A stretch of 36,930 nt of DNA. Origin: Paludibacter sp. UBA5753. Lineage in GTDB: Bacteria; Bacteroidota; Bacteroidia; Bacteroidales; Paludibacteraceae. Below, piece after piece: positions 1 to 8,704 of this stretch; within the stretch, counting starts at the first letter, position 1; every line of letters begins with the position of its first letter. The DNA lies in the NCBI GenBank assembly GCA_002427615.1, contig DIFH01000084.1:1-36930 (forward strand), read 5' to 3'. A program made the translations under genes and the position numbers. The notes under the pieces were generated by a model. The model was not told the DNA's origin. It did no database searches and was given only the letters and a program-made list of their open reading frames with translations.

Positions 1-193
1 TATAAAAATCTACGGAATTTATGTTGTTTTAAATGTCTGTTCAATAAAATGAAACCTGTTCAGCCTGTTCATCTTGTCAGGTGGTTTACTATTATTTTAT
101 TCTGTCAAAGTCGAAATAAATAATTAATTGCTGCAAACCGCAATTTTGAAACGAATAAAAAATACAGCATGCCGATTCGTTTTTACGGTTTAT
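1..193. other. Left-edge non-coding stretch
   Basis: AT-rich sequence downstream of mgsA with no credible gene. The only structure seen is a weak inverted repeat (AAACGAAT at 149-156, ATTCGTTT at 175-182) that could form a hairpin at the 3' end of the mgsA transcript. It has no clean U-run in the right place, so calling it a terminator is only a guess. Confidence 0.3.
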
Positions 194-637
194 TTATCGT
201 TTAAACTTAACGTACCTTGGCATGGAAGGTTCATAATCTTCCTTATCCCACAAGGTGCTGGTTATCATCAAATCTGCGCTGTAACGGTTACATGCTATCG
301 GCACATTATGTATACGACATTGACGCAATAGCATCTGAATATCAGCTTCGTGAGGTTGTGGATTCAAGTCATCAATCAGAAAAATCGCCAAATTAATTTG
401 TTTACGAACAACCAAAGCGGCAATTTCAGCATCGCCGCCCATCGGACCCGAATTCATCCGGGTGATGTCCGCTTTTATTCCTTTTTCGTGGAAAGCTTTC
501 TCAATCAAACCTCCGGTAGTTCCGGTACAAATCAATTTGTGTTTGGATAGCATTTCTGCGTTAAATACAACCCATTCTACCATATCCGCCTTGCGATTGT
601 CGTGTGCCACAAGTGCAATTGTCAATTGTTTGCTCAT
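194..637 (-). CDS. mgsA: Methylglyoxal synthase
   Basis: Converts dihydroxyacetone phosphate to methylglyoxal and phosphate in the cytosol, a bypass that relieves sugar-phosphate stress. The 147-aa protein has the usual family length and all the hallmarks: the N-terminal ALVAHDNRK strand and loop, the phosphate-binding TGTTGG, the SGPMGGDAEI segment containing the catalytic Asp, and the C-terminal PHEADIQMLLR. The ATG at 637 follows a consensus promoter at 655-685 with a leader of only about 10 nt, which supports this start. It is divergent from the NamZ-type gene and about 1.5 kb from a D-lactate-type dehydrogenase. Methylglyoxal is normally detoxified to D-lactate by glyoxalases, which are not in this window. 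The family is certain; the link to the dehydrogenase is inference. Confidence 0.97.
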   Translation of the reverse strand: MSKQLTIALVAHDNRKADMVEWVVFNAEMLSKHKLICTGTTGGLIEKAFHEKGIKADITRMNSGPMGGDAEIAALVVRKQINLAIFLIDDLNPQPHEADIQMLLRQCRIHNVPIACNRYSADLMITSTLWDKEDYEPSMPRYVKFKR

Positions 638-654
638 ATTAATATTTTTTCTTG

Positions 655-685
655 CAAAAATACTGATTTAAATGGTTTTTTACAA
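655..685 (-). promoter_or_regulatory. mgsA promoter
   Basis: Read on the minus strand this is TTG, a 20-bp spacer, then TATTTTTG. It matches the Bacteroidota sigma-factor consensus (TTG, 19-21 bp, TAnnTTTG) and ends 17 bp before the mgsA start codon. Confidence 0.72.
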
Positions 686-724
686 TCTATTTCAATAAAA
701 AGAGCATGAAAAAACAATTCAATG

Positions 725-755
725 TTGTAATGTTGAGAATAATTTTCTACTTTTG
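725..755 (+). promoter_or_regulatory. NamZ-gene promoter
   Basis: TTG at 725-727, a 20-bp spacer and TACTTTTG at 748-755 match the Bacteroidota promoter consensus. Transcription should start near 762, inside the palindrome at 761-776 and about 38 nt before the start codon. Confidence 0.72.
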
Positions 756-760
756 CGGTT

Positions 761-776
761 ATGCAAACGTTTGCAT
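761..776. promoter_or_regulatory. LacI/PurR-like operator palindrome
   Basis: ATGCAAACGTTTGCAT is a perfect 16-bp palindrome with the central CG and GCAAAC/GTTTGC half-sites typical of LacI-family operators; it closely resembles the E. coli PurR box. It lies just after the -7 box, over the expected transcription start, where a bound repressor would block the NamZ gene. The regulator is not in the window. Confidence 0.5.
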
Positions 777-799
777 TGATATGAATTCAGAAAAAATAC

Positions 800-2023
800 A
801 TGAAAAAAATTACCTTGCTTTTATCATTATTTATATCGGTTTCATTGTTTGCCGGACAAGTAAAAACCGGCATCGAAGTCCTTCGTTCTCAAAAATTCCA
901 GCTATTGGCAGGAAAACGGGTTGGATTGATTACGAATCCGACCGGAGTTGACAGCAACATGAAATCAACCATCGACATCTTATTCGAAGCCCCCAATGTA
1001 AAACTGGTGGCTCTTTTTGGTCCGGAACATGGCGTACGCGGCGATACCTATGCCGGCGACAAAGTGGACAATGCGACCGATCCCAAAACAGGATTGCCCG
1101 TTTATTCCCTTTATGGAAAAACACGCAAGGCAACCCCTGAAATGCTCAAAGACATTGATGTTCTTGTGTATGATATTCAGGATAACGGATGTCGTTCGTT
1201 CACTTATATCAGCACCATGGGATTGGCTATGGAAGCTGCCGCCGAAAATAACATCGAATTCGTCGTGCTCGACCGGCCTAATCCGCTTGGTGGCAAAAAA
1301 ATTGAAGGTAACCTGACCGAAGAGCCATTTATTTCATTTGTAAGTCAGTTTAAAATTCCTTATCTTTACGGACAAACCTGTGGTGAGTTGGCTTTAATGC
1401 TCAACGGGGAAAAATTGTTGAAAAAACAATGTAATCTTTCAGTCGTAAAAATGAAAGGCTGGCGTCGCAAAATGAACTGGGAAAATACCGGACTTGAATG
1501 GGTAGTGGCTTCACCCCATATTCCGCACAAACACTCTTCCTATTATTATCCGGTAACAGGAATTTTGGGAGAATTAGGCTATGTTTCAATTGGCGTAGGC
1601 TATACATTACCTTTTCAAATTGTAGGCGCTCCCTGGATTCATGCCGACAGCCTGACCAATGTCCTGAACAAGTTGAATTTGCAAGGTATTGCATTTCGCC
1701 CGATACATTTCAAACCATTTTATGCTACGTTTAAGGACGAACATTGCCATGGCGTTGAAATTCATATTATGAATTACAAACAAGCCCGGCTCTCCGAGAT
1801 TCAGTTCTATATCATGCAGGAATTGAATAAATTATATCCTGCAAAAGCTGTTTTCAACAATGCCGGCAAAGATCGTTTCAACATGTTCGACAAAGTAAGC
1901 GGAAGCGATCAAATCCGTTTGAAATTCTCAGTAAATCATTCTTTCAATGATATTAAAGATTACTGGTACAAAGATGTTGACAGTTATCGGAAACTGTCGA
2001 AAAAATATTATTTATATCGTTGA
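800..2023 (+). CDS. namZ: DUF1343 exo-beta-N-acetylmuramidase (NamZ-type), exported
   Basis: Members of the DUF1343/NamZ family release terminal MurNAc from peptidoglycan fragments. The 407-aa protein starts with a signal peptide (Lys-Lys, then a Leu/Ser/Phe-rich core ending SLFAGQ, residues 1-19), so it acts in the periplasm or beyond. Family signatures are FGPEHGVRGD, the YDIQDNGCRSFTY segment and LDRPNPLGG, followed by the C-terminal half with the SPHIPH and GYTLPFQ motifs. The ATG at 800 is the only start that places the signal peptide correctly. It has its own promoter and a possible LacI-type operator. MurNAc-6-phosphate is cleaved by MurQ-type etherases to GlcNAc-6-P and D-lactate, which may explain the dehydrogenase gene 104 bp downstream. 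MurQ is not in the window. Family is sure; exact substrate is inferred. Confidence 0.88.
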   Translation: MKKITLLLSLFISVSLFAGQVKTGIEVLRSQKFQLLAGKRVGLITNPTGVDSNMKSTIDILFEAPNVKLVALFGPEHGVRGDTYAGDKVDNATDPKTGLPVYSLYGKTRKATPEMLKDIDVLVYDIQDNGCRSFTYISTMGLAMEAAAENNIEFVVLDRPNPLGGKKIEGNLTEEPFISFVSQFKIPYLYGQTCGELALMLNGEKLLKKQCNLSVVKMKGWRRKMNWENTGLEWVVASPHIPHKHSSYYYPVTGILGELGYVSIGVGYTLPFQIVGAPWIHADSLTNVLNKLNLQGIAFRPIHFKPFYATFKDEHCHGVEIHIMNYKQARLSEIQFYIMQELNKLYPAKAVFNNAGKDRFNMFDKVSGSDQIRLKFSVNHSFNDIKDYWYKDVDSYRKLSKKYYLYR

Positions 2024-2127
2024 TTGAGTAACTAAAGTTTGTAAAGCGCAATTACATAAGTCAGTTACCTGTTATAAACTATTGAATAGAAAACTATCCA
2101 CCTCTTATTTCGTGAAATTTGTATAAT

Positions 2128-4965
2128 ATGAAATCATTCCTCAAAGATATAGAAAAACACATTCCTGCCAACCGTATTTACACCGACGAAATGCGTCGGC
2201 TGGCTTGGGGTACTGATGCCGGTTTTTATCGTTTGATTCCGCAAATCGTTATTCAATCCGAAAACGAACAGGAAATCATCCATATTCTGAAAACAGCTGA
2301 CAACTATAATCTTCCTGTAACTTTCCGTGCTGCCGGTACAAGTTTATCGGGTCAGGCCATTAGCAATTCCATACTGGTAATTGCCGGAAAAAACTGGGAG
2401 AAATACGAAATCACCCCCGATTGCAATTCTATTAAATTGCAGCCGGGAATAATTGGTCAGCGTGTAAACGAAATTCTGAAACCTTTCGGTAAAAAGTTTC
2501 CACCCGATCCGGCATCGATAAAATCGGCGATGGTAGGCGGAATTATCCAGAACAACGCTTCAGGCATGAGTTGCGGTACACACGAAAACAGTTATAAAAT
2601 GCTGACTGCTGCCCGCTTGATTCTGTCCGATGGAACTTTGCTCGACACAGCCGATGAACAAAGCAAAAATAATTTCAGGTCTTCTCACAAGGCTTTTATT
2701 CAACGGATTACGGACTTACGAGATAGAGTCAGAAAGGATAAAGCGCTCTGTGAACTGATAGAACGCAAGTACAGAATTAAAAATGTTACCGGACTATCCA
2801 TCAATCCATTCATTGAGTTTGACGATCCGTTCGACATCATTTTGCATCTTATCGTGGGTTCGGAAGGGACTTTAGCTTTTTTAGCCGAAGCAACCATGAA
2901 AACCGTTATCGATTACCCGTTCAAAACCAGTGCAATGCTGTATTTTCCAACTATGCGGTCGGCTTGCGAAGCAGTTATCAAACTAAAGAAAAGTCCCGTT
3001 ACAGCTGTCGAAATGTTTGATAGATTGGCTCTGAAATCGGTTGAAGATAAACCCGATGCCATTCCCGAGCTGAAAACACTTCCTTCAGATGCTGCTGTTT
3101 TACTTATCAAAACGGAAGCTGACAAGGAACATATTTTAGAACAAAATATCAATGAAATTGCATCGGTCATTTCAGAATTTAACACTCTCTATCCTACCCG
3201 ATTCACGAATATCGAATCGGAATACAATGCTTACTGGACTATGAGGTCGGGCATTTTTCCTACTGTTGGAAGCGCCCGGCCTGTCGGTACAACTTGCCTG
3301 ATCGAAGACATAGCTTTTCAAGTGGATGATTTACCTGATGCAACTGCCGATTTACGGGAAATTTTAATCAAGAACAATTATCCCGAAGCGGTAATTTACG
3401 GTCATGCGCTCGAGGGCAATTTTCACTTCATTCTGAATCAATCGTTTGACACGCCAGAAGCAGTAGCACAATACAGAAACATGATGAATGAAGTCATTGA
3501 TTTAGTGGTGGATAAATATCACGGTTCGCTAAAAGCCGAGCATGGAACAGGACGCAATATGGCTCCGTTTGTAAAACGCGAATGGGGTGAAACTGCATTT
3601 AACCTGATGCGTGACGTCAAACAACTTTTCGACCCGAAAGGTCTGCTGAATCCGGGCGTAATTTTCAACGATGACCCGAATTGCCATTTACAAAACATCA
3701 AACCGCTTCCCAAAACGCACGAATTGATTGATAAATGTATCGAATGCGGCTTCTGCGAAGTAAACTGCATAAGTAACGGTTTCACGCTTTCGTCGCGCCA
3801 ACGTATTATTATACAACGCGAGATTACGCGACTTAAAACGACCGGTGAAAACCCAAAACGGCTCAAATCGTTGGAAAATGATTTTGTCTTTGCAGGTGAA
3901 AAAAGCTGTGCCGGCGATGGACTTTGTGCAACTTCTTGTCCAGTTGACATTAATGTAGGTGATTATATCCATTTTTTGCGTGATAAACAATATGAAAATA
4001 ACAAGATTGCCCAAAAAATCGGACAATGGACTGGGGATAATTTTTCCACAATTTCTTCAAGACTAAAAGCTATACTCTGGACTGCCAACGCAGCCCATTC
4101 AGTTTTAGGGAAAAACGCTATGGGTGGATTAACAAAAGGATTACGCTACCTGAGCGGCAACAATATGCCTTTGTGGACACCTTCATTACCAAAGCCCGCT
4201 CCAAAACCTAAACAACAAAAGCTAACGGAAAACCCGCTGAAAGTCGTTTATTTCCCAAGTTGTCTGAACCAGATGATGGGAACATCGCACGATGACCCAG
4301 ATCAAACGCCATTGGTGGATAAAATGACAGCCTTTCTGAATAAAGGAGGATATGAAGTTATTTTCCCTGAAAAAATGAACAATCTCTGCTGCGGAACAAT
4401 CTGGGAAAGTAAAGGGTTCCCTAAAGTTGCCGATCAAAAGTCTGCCGAACTCGAATTAGCATTGTATAAAGCTACCGAAAACGGGAAATATCCGGTTTTA
4501 TGCGACCAAAGTCCCTGCCTGGATCACATGCGTCATTCCATGCAAAACCTGCAACTTTTTGAACCTGTTGAATTTATCGACAAGTTTATGTTGGATAAAC
4601 TCGATTTCCATCCAACCAACGAATCGATTACCATACATCCAACCTGCTCGACCATTAAAATGGGTCTGCAACCGGAACTCGTTAAAATTGCCAGAATGTG
4701 CAGCGCCAATGTACTCGTTCCCGAAGAAGTGGGTTGTTGCGGGTTTGCCGGCGACAAAGGATTTACTTTGCCCGAACTCAATGAACACGGGCTGCGCAAA
4801 CTTAAAACTCAAATCGAAACGCATCACGTCAAAGCCGGTTACAGCAACAGTCGAACCTGCGAAATAGGACTGAATACACACGGAGGTATTCCCTACATGT
4901 CCATCGTTTATCTGGTGGATAAATGTACTACGAAGAAAAACCAGAAAGAACCGGAAAACCTTTGA
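2128..4965 (+). CDS. FAD- and Fe-S-containing D-lactate-type (D-2-hydroxyacid) dehydrogenase
   Basis: A 945-aa fused flavoprotein expected to oxidise a D-2-hydroxyacid and pass electrons to the respiratory chain. In order: an FAD-binding-4 (PCMH) domain with the GTSLSGQA loop and the GGIIQNNASGM motif (to about residue 270); an FAD-linked oxidase C-terminal domain with YGHALEGNFHF and KAEHGTGRN; a two-cluster ferredoxin region with CIECGFCEVNC and CAGDGLCATSCPV (about 535-620); then two Cys-rich CCG-type modules, each with a CCG motif (NLCCGT and GCCGFAG). An in-frame TTG lies 9 bp upstream, but the ATG is preferred. The CxxDGLCATxCPV form of the second cluster is typical of D-lactate dehydrogenases of this architecture; the YdiJ-like D-2-hydroxyglutarate dehydrogenases look similar and are the main alternative. 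It may be co-transcribed with the NamZ gene. Confidence 0.85.
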   Translation: MKSFLKDIEKHIPANRIYTDEMRRLAWGTDAGFYRLIPQIVIQSENEQEIIHILKTADNYNLPVTFRAAGTSLSGQAISNSILVIAGKNWEKYEITPDCNSIKLQPGIIGQRVNEILKPFGKKFPPDPASIKSAMVGGIIQNNASGMSCGTHENSYKMLTAARLILSDGTLLDTADEQSKNNFRSSHKAFIQRITDLRDRVRKDKALCELIERKYRIKNVTGLSINPFIEFDDPFDIILHLIVGSEGTLAFLAEATMKTVIDYPFKTSAMLYFPTMRSACEAVIKLKKSPVTAVEMFDRLALKSVEDKPDAIPELKTLPSDAAVLLIKTEADKEHILEQNINEIASVISEFNTLYPTRFTNIESEYNAYWTMRSGIFPTVGSARPVGTTCLIEDIAFQVDDLPDATADLREILIKNNYPEAVIYGHALEGNFHFILNQSFDTPEAVAQYRNMMNEVIDLVVDKYHGSLKAEHGTGRNMAPFVKREWGETAFNLMRDVKQLFDPKGLLNPGVIFNDDPNCHLQNIKPLPKTHELIDKCIECGFCEVNCISNGFTLSSRQRIIIQREITRLKTTGENPKRLKSLENDFVFAGEKSCAGDGLCATSCPVDINVGDYIHFLRDKQYENNKIAQKIGQWTGDNFSTISSRLKAILWTANAAHSVLGKNAMGGLTKGLRYLSGNNMPLWTPSLPKPAPKPKQQKLTENPLKVVYFPSCLNQMMGTSHDDPDQTPLVDKMTAFLNKGGYEVIFPEKMNNLCCGTIWESKGFPKVADQKSAELELALYKATENGKYPVLCDQSPCLDHMRHSMQNLQLFEPVEFIDKFMLDKLDFHPTNESITIHPTCSTIKMGLQPELVKIARMCSANVLVPEEVGCCGFAGDKGFTLPELNEHGLRKLKTQIETHHVKAGYSNSRTCEIGLNTHGGIPYMSIVYLVDKCTTKKNQKEPENL

Positions 4966-5336
4966 GTGCTATAATCGGGATTTGCGATTGAATACCGCAA
5001 TTAGTCCCGCCTATAACCCATTTTGCAGCTATCCGGTCATAAAATTATAATTTTCAGCTACTTCTTTTTTGTGGTTTGGGCACTACGGATTTTTTTCGAA
5101 TAAAGGGAGCATATTTGTAACTTGATTCTCAGTTCAACTTTGTCAAACTGTAAATCTGCTATCTGTCTTTATTTTAAAACTGCATGTATTATAACTACTC
5201 GACACTTCAAAAAAAGGATCAATAGTTATTTGCCACGGCAAGGATTGCCAAGTAAGGAGTTGGATTATTCTTTTTGGCAGTTTGCGAGATAGAATGAGTT
5301 TGATAAAAAGTATCTGCTCAACCTTTATTATTTCTT
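4966..5336. other. Intergenic stretch between convergent genes
   Basis: 371 bp between the 3' ends of the dehydrogenase gene and hisS. A hairpin sits just after the dehydrogenase stop (CGGGA 4976-4980 with TCCCG 5005-5009, and TTGCG 4982-4986 with CGCAA 4996-5000); it lacks a following T-run. From about 5190 to 5336 one plus-strand frame reads like a protein but is broken by a stop and matches nothing I recognise. No gene is called. Confidence 0.4.
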
Positions 5337-6692
5337 TTATATCCTCGATAACAATTCTTCAAGTGTAGCCAACTCTTGTTCGCCCGTCTTCATGTTTTTC
5401 AGCATCACTTTGCCTTCGTTCATTTCCGTTTCGCCAACAATGGCAACAAATGGAATGCGTTTATTATCGGCGTAACTCATTTGCTTTTTCATTTTTGCCG
5501 GTTCGGGATAAATTTCAGCATTAATTCCTTTTGCACGTAATGCACTCAACCAAGGCAAACAATACATTAATTCCTTTTCACCAAAACTTACAAACAAAAT
5601 TTTGGTTTGTTCCATCGACGTTTCAGGGTATAAATCCAATTGATTCAGCACATCATAAATCCGGTCGGCGCCAAACGAAATGCCCACACCCGAAACGCCT
5701 TCCATGCCGAAAACACCGGTCAGATTATCATAACGGCCTCCACCGGTAATGCTACCCATTTCCACATCCAACGCTTTTACTTCAAAAATGGCTCCCGTGT
5801 AATAGTTCAGTCCGCGTGCCAGAGTCAAATCAAGTTCAATCCGGGTTTTCACTTTCATGGCTTCGCACAATCCGAAAATAGTTTCAAGTTCGGTAATGCC
5901 TTTCAAACCTATTTCCGAAGACACAAGCGCCGTCCTTAGCTGAATGAGTTTCTCCGAATTGGTTCCGCTGAGTTGCAGGATGGGTTGCAGTTTGGCGATA
6001 GCTTCTGCCGGAATGCCTTTTAAAGCAATTTCCTCCTTCACTTTTTCCAGTCCGATTTTGTCCATTTTGTCAATGGCCACAGTTATATCGGTTATTTTCT
6101 CGGCTTCGCCAATCATTTCGGCAATGCCAGAAAGAATTTTACGATTATTTATTTTAATGACAACATTGATTTTCAAGCGACGATATACTTCGTCCACAAT
6201 CTGTATCAGTTCCAATTCATTAAGCAAAGAATCGCTTCCCACCACATCCACATCGCATTGGTAAAACTCGCGGTAACGCCCCCGTTGCGGTCGGTCGGCA
6301 CGCCAGACAGGTTGAATTTGGTAGCGTTTGAACGGAAATGAAATCTTATCTCGATTCTGTACCACAAAGCGCGCAAAAGGTACCGTCAGATCATAACGTA
6401 ACCCTTTTTCAGAGATTTTATTCGTTAGTTTTACACTGTTGCGCCCCAATAATTCTTCGTCAGCCAATCCGTTCATAAAATCGCCGGAATTCAGCACTTT
6501 GAACAACAATTTATCGCCTTCTTCACCATATTTACCCATTAAAGTAGACAAGTTTTCCATTGCCGGCGTTTCAATTTGCTGAAAACCATACAGGCGAAAA
6601 ACGTCTTTTATGGTATTGAATATGTAATTGCGATTGGCCATTTCCTGCGGCGTAAAATCGCGTGTTCCTTTTGGAATGGATGGTTTTTGCAT
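5337..6692 (-). CDS. hisS: Histidine-tRNA ligase
   Basis: Charges tRNA-His with histidine in the cytosol. The 451-aa class II synthetase opens with the diagnostic PKGTRDF and carries motif 2 (FQPVWRADRP-type, here QIQPVWRADRPQRGRYREF), the histidine-specific RGLNYYTGAIFE and GGGRYDNLTG segments, and a C-terminal anticodon-binding domain (about 360-451). The length is usual for the Bacteroidota form. It lies 88 bp downstream of waaA on the same strand, and the gap holds two inverted copies of a short repeat. No consensus promoter was found in the gap, so read-through from waaA is possible. Confidence 0.97.
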   Translation of the reverse strand: MQKPSIPKGTRDFTPQEMANRNYIFNTIKDVFRLYGFQQIETPAMENLSTLMGKYGEEGDKLLFKVLNSGDFMNGLADEELLGRNSVKLTNKISEKGLRYDLTVPFARFVVQNRDKISFPFKRYQIQPVWRADRPQRGRYREFYQCDVDVVGSDSLLNELELIQIVDEVYRRLKINVVIKINNRKILSGIAEMIGEAEKITDITVAIDKMDKIGLEKVKEEIALKGIPAEAIAKLQPILQLSGTNSEKLIQLRTALVSSEIGLKGITELETIFGLCEAMKVKTRIELDLTLARGLNYYTGAIFEVKALDVEMGSITGGGRYDNLTGVFGMEGVSGVGISFGADRIYDVLNQLDLYPETSMEQTKILFVSFGEKELMYCLPWLSALRAKGINAEIYPEPAKMKKQMSYADNKRIPFVAIVGETEMNEGKVMLKNMKTGEQELATLEELLSRI

Positions 6693-6697
6693 AATGT

Positions 6698-6727
6698 AGC
6701 CCCCAATCCCCCTAAAGGGGGTTTAAG
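6698..6727 (+). repeat. Short Y/R-rich repeat, copy A
   Basis: AGCCCCCAATCCCCC, then TAAA, then GGGGGTTTAAG: a pyrimidine-rich arm, short loop and purine-rich arm that folds on itself. It closely resembles the inverted copy at 6775-6807 and the copy at 30921-30960. Confidence 0.6.
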
Positions 6728-6774
6728 AATTTATATTAGTCTGTTATTTTAATTTATTGTTTTAAAGAAAAGTC

Positions 6775-6807
6775 TTTAAGTTACCCTTTAGGGGAATTTA
6801 GGTGGCT
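6775..6807 (-). repeat. Short Y/R-rich repeat, copy B (overlaps the waaA 3' end)
   Basis: Read on the minus strand this begins AGCCACCTAAATTCCCC, then TAAA, then GGGTAACTTAAAG. It is a degenerate copy of A in opposite orientation. It encodes the last residues (HLNSPKG) and stop codon of waaA. A and B together could pair into one large hairpin with a loop of about 50 nt. Confidence 0.55.
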
Positions 6808-8031
6808 TATTTCTTCAATAATTTTATCCGTTGCTCCCGTATTATTTTTCACATATTCTCCGGCAATATTCCCTGATTCATTGTTTATAAGAAGGTTGTT
6901 TAATTCCTTTTCAAGCATTTCGTAATTGTATATTGAAAATGCTCCTCCGGCAACAATCAGTTCGCGGGCTTCACGGAACTTTTGATAATTCGGACCGAAA
7001 ACGACCGGAACATTCCAAACTGCCGCTTCAAGCGTATTATGAATCCCCACGCCAAAACCGCCACCAATATAAGCCACGTTGGCATACCGGTAAACGGAGG
7101 AAAGCAAACCAATAGTATCCACGATCAGGCAGCCAGCCGATTGAATAGCAATTTTATCGGCTTTATCGGCTTGCGTATAGTATACATAATTATTCTCCAG
7201 CAGCTTTTCAATGCCTGATAAGCGAGCTTCATGTATTTCATGTGGCACCAGAATTAACTTTACATCCGGATGTAATTTCAAATAACGAACTAATAATTCT
7301 TCATCCTTTGGCCAGGTACTTCCAGCTACAATTACCGGTTTATCCTGTACAAATTCCTGAATAACAGGTAACTCATTGCCTTGTTTTGCTAAATCATCCA
7401 CCCGGTCGAAACGGGTATCGCCCACAACCGAAGCATTTGAAAAACCATATTTTGAAAGCAATTCAAGTGAATTCCGGTCTTGAACAAAAATATGACTGAA
7501 TGATTTCAGCAAATTACGATACCAGATACCGTATCCTTTAAAAAACAGCTGCGATGGCCTAAAAATAGCCGAAATGGAGTAAAACGGAATGTTTGCAGCC
7601 TTTAAAGCCAAGAGGTAATTAGGCCAAAACTCATATTTGATAAAAATTGCTTTCGAAATATTCACCATTTTCACAAACTTTTTCGCAGCCCGGGGCGTAT
7701 CCAAAGGTAAATACGAAACGATATCGGCGCCGGCATAATTTTTCCGAACCTCATAACCCGAAGGGGAGAAAAAGGTTAGCAGGATTTTGGTTTCAGGCTT
7801 ATTTTTTTTGAGCTGTTCCATCACCGGACGGCCTTGTTCAAATTCTCCCAACGAGGCCGCGTGAAACCACACATAAAGGGCATCCGTGTCCACTTTCTCC
7901 TTCAAGACGGAAAAAGCCTCACGTTGTCCAATACGAAGTTTGTGCGCTTTTCCATTGAAAAACGACACAATTAAAATAGCAAATTTGTAAAAATATATAC
8001 CTATACAATAGATTGCTGAACTCATAATCAA
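6781..8031 (-). CDS. waaA: 3-deoxy-D-manno-octulosonic acid (Kdo) transferase
   Basis: Transfers Kdo from CMP-Kdo to lipid A precursor at the cytoplasmic face of the inner membrane. The 416-aa protein has an N-terminal membrane segment (residues 3-22), the Glycos_transf_N domain with WFHAASLGEFEQGRP, which includes the catalytic base region, and a GT-B C-terminal half with GSTWPKDEE and GGGFGVGIHNTLEAAVW (about 325-345). The first Met is followed by a second two codons later; either could be used. It lies downstream of rpsO, whose terminator separates the two. The C-terminal tail is encoded by a genomic repeat and probably has no function of its own. Confidence 0.94.
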   Translation of the reverse strand: MIMSSAIYCIGIYFYKFAILIVSFFNGKAHKLRIGQREAFSVLKEKVDTDALYVWFHAASLGEFEQGRPVMEQLKKNKPETKILLTFFSPSGYEVRKNYAGADIVSYLPLDTPRAAKKFVKMVNISKAIFIKYEFWPNYLLALKAANIPFYSISAIFRPSQLFFKGYGIWYRNLLKSFSHIFVQDRNSLELLSKYGFSNASVVGDTRFDRVDDLAKQGNELPVIQEFVQDKPVIVAGSTWPKDEELLVRYLKLHPDVKLILVPHEIHEARLSGIEKLLENNYVYYTQADKADKIAIQSAGCLIVDTIGLLSSVYRYANVAYIGGGFGVGIHNTLEAAVWNVPVVFGPNYQKFREARELIVAGGAFSIYNYEMLEKELNNLLINNESGNIAGEYVKNNTGATDKIIEEISHLNSPKG

Positions 8032-8120
8032 TCATTCAATTTAAATCAGAACATACACATTCAGAATTTGTAAAAATTGGCGCTATTTGCGTTCTGTTTA
8101 ACCAGTTATTCCGTAAACTG

Positions 8121-8165
8121 AATTTAATTAAAAAAGGCATTCCAAAATAGCTTTTGAAACGCCTT
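8121..8165 (-). terminator. rpsO terminator
   Basis: A 14-bp stem (8134-8147 with 8152-8165, containing one G-T pair next to the base and another within) and a 4-nt loop. On the minus strand it is followed by TTTTTTAATTAAATT. It sits 28 bp after the rpsO stop codon. Confidence 0.85.
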
Positions 8166-8192
8166 CTTTAAAAGTTTTTTTGAAAGCCAGAA

Positions 8193-8462
8193 TTACTTTC
8201 TGATACCTAACTCTTTGATAATTGCACGGTAACGCATAATGTCCTTTTCTTTCAAATAATCAAGAAGACGACGACGTTTCCCTACCAACATTACAAGAGC
8301 GCGTTCTGTACTATAATCCTTTTTGTTTGACTTCAAGTGTTCAGTCAAATGGTTGATACGGTACGAAAACAATGCTATCTGGCCTTCAGATGAGCCGGTA
8401 TCAGTGTTAGACTTTCCGTATTTACCAAAGATTTCCTGCTTTTTTTCAGCTGTTAAATACAT
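8193..8462 (-). CDS. rpsO: 30S ribosomal protein S15
   Basis: Primary 16S rRNA-binding protein of the small-subunit platform. At 89 aa it has the exact family length. The conserved core is complete: the TDTGSSEGQIALFSYRINHLTEHLKSNKKD region and LVGKRRRLLDYLKEKD, which form the rRNA-binding helices. It is a single-gene unit: a strong terminator follows at 8121-8165 and a -7-type box lies about 80 nt upstream. Nothing unusual was seen. Confidence 0.98.
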   Translation of the reverse strand: MYLTAEKKQEIFGKYGKSNTDTGSSEGQIALFSYRINHLTEHLKSNKKDYSTERALVMLVGKRRRLLDYLKEKDIMRYRAIIKELGIRK

Positions 8463-8544
8463 GATAATTGTTTAAAAATGATTGTTTAAAATACAAACTT
8501 AGCCTTGTTCTCTTCACAAAACTACCTGTTTGATTTTGAGTTTG

Positions 8545-8552
8545 CAAAGATA
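8545..8552 (-). promoter_or_regulatory. Possible rpsO -7 box
   Basis: TATCTTTG on the minus strand fits TAnnTTTG, but no TTG lies at the right distance. It would give a leader of about 75 nt, long enough for the autoregulation known for S15 in other bacteria. Confidence 0.35.
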
Positions 8553-8704
8553 TAAATTTTATTTCAATTAATCGCCCTGCCTTTACAATTTTATTTTCAA
8601 TATTATTGCTGCAACAACTCGTTAAGCAGCTAATAGTTATCGGATGATTATCGATTACATAAGTCTACTGAATTCAAATTAGCCATTCGATGACTTCCGT
8701 ACAA

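Noticed and set aside
3519..4026. Overlapping minus-strand ORFs within the dehydrogenase gene
   Set aside because: They are antisense to the ferredoxin region, with no start signals or recognisable product.
5190..5336. Decayed gene or transposase fragment after the dehydrogenase gene
   Set aside because: One frame looks protein-like but is short, interrupted and unmatched to any family I know.
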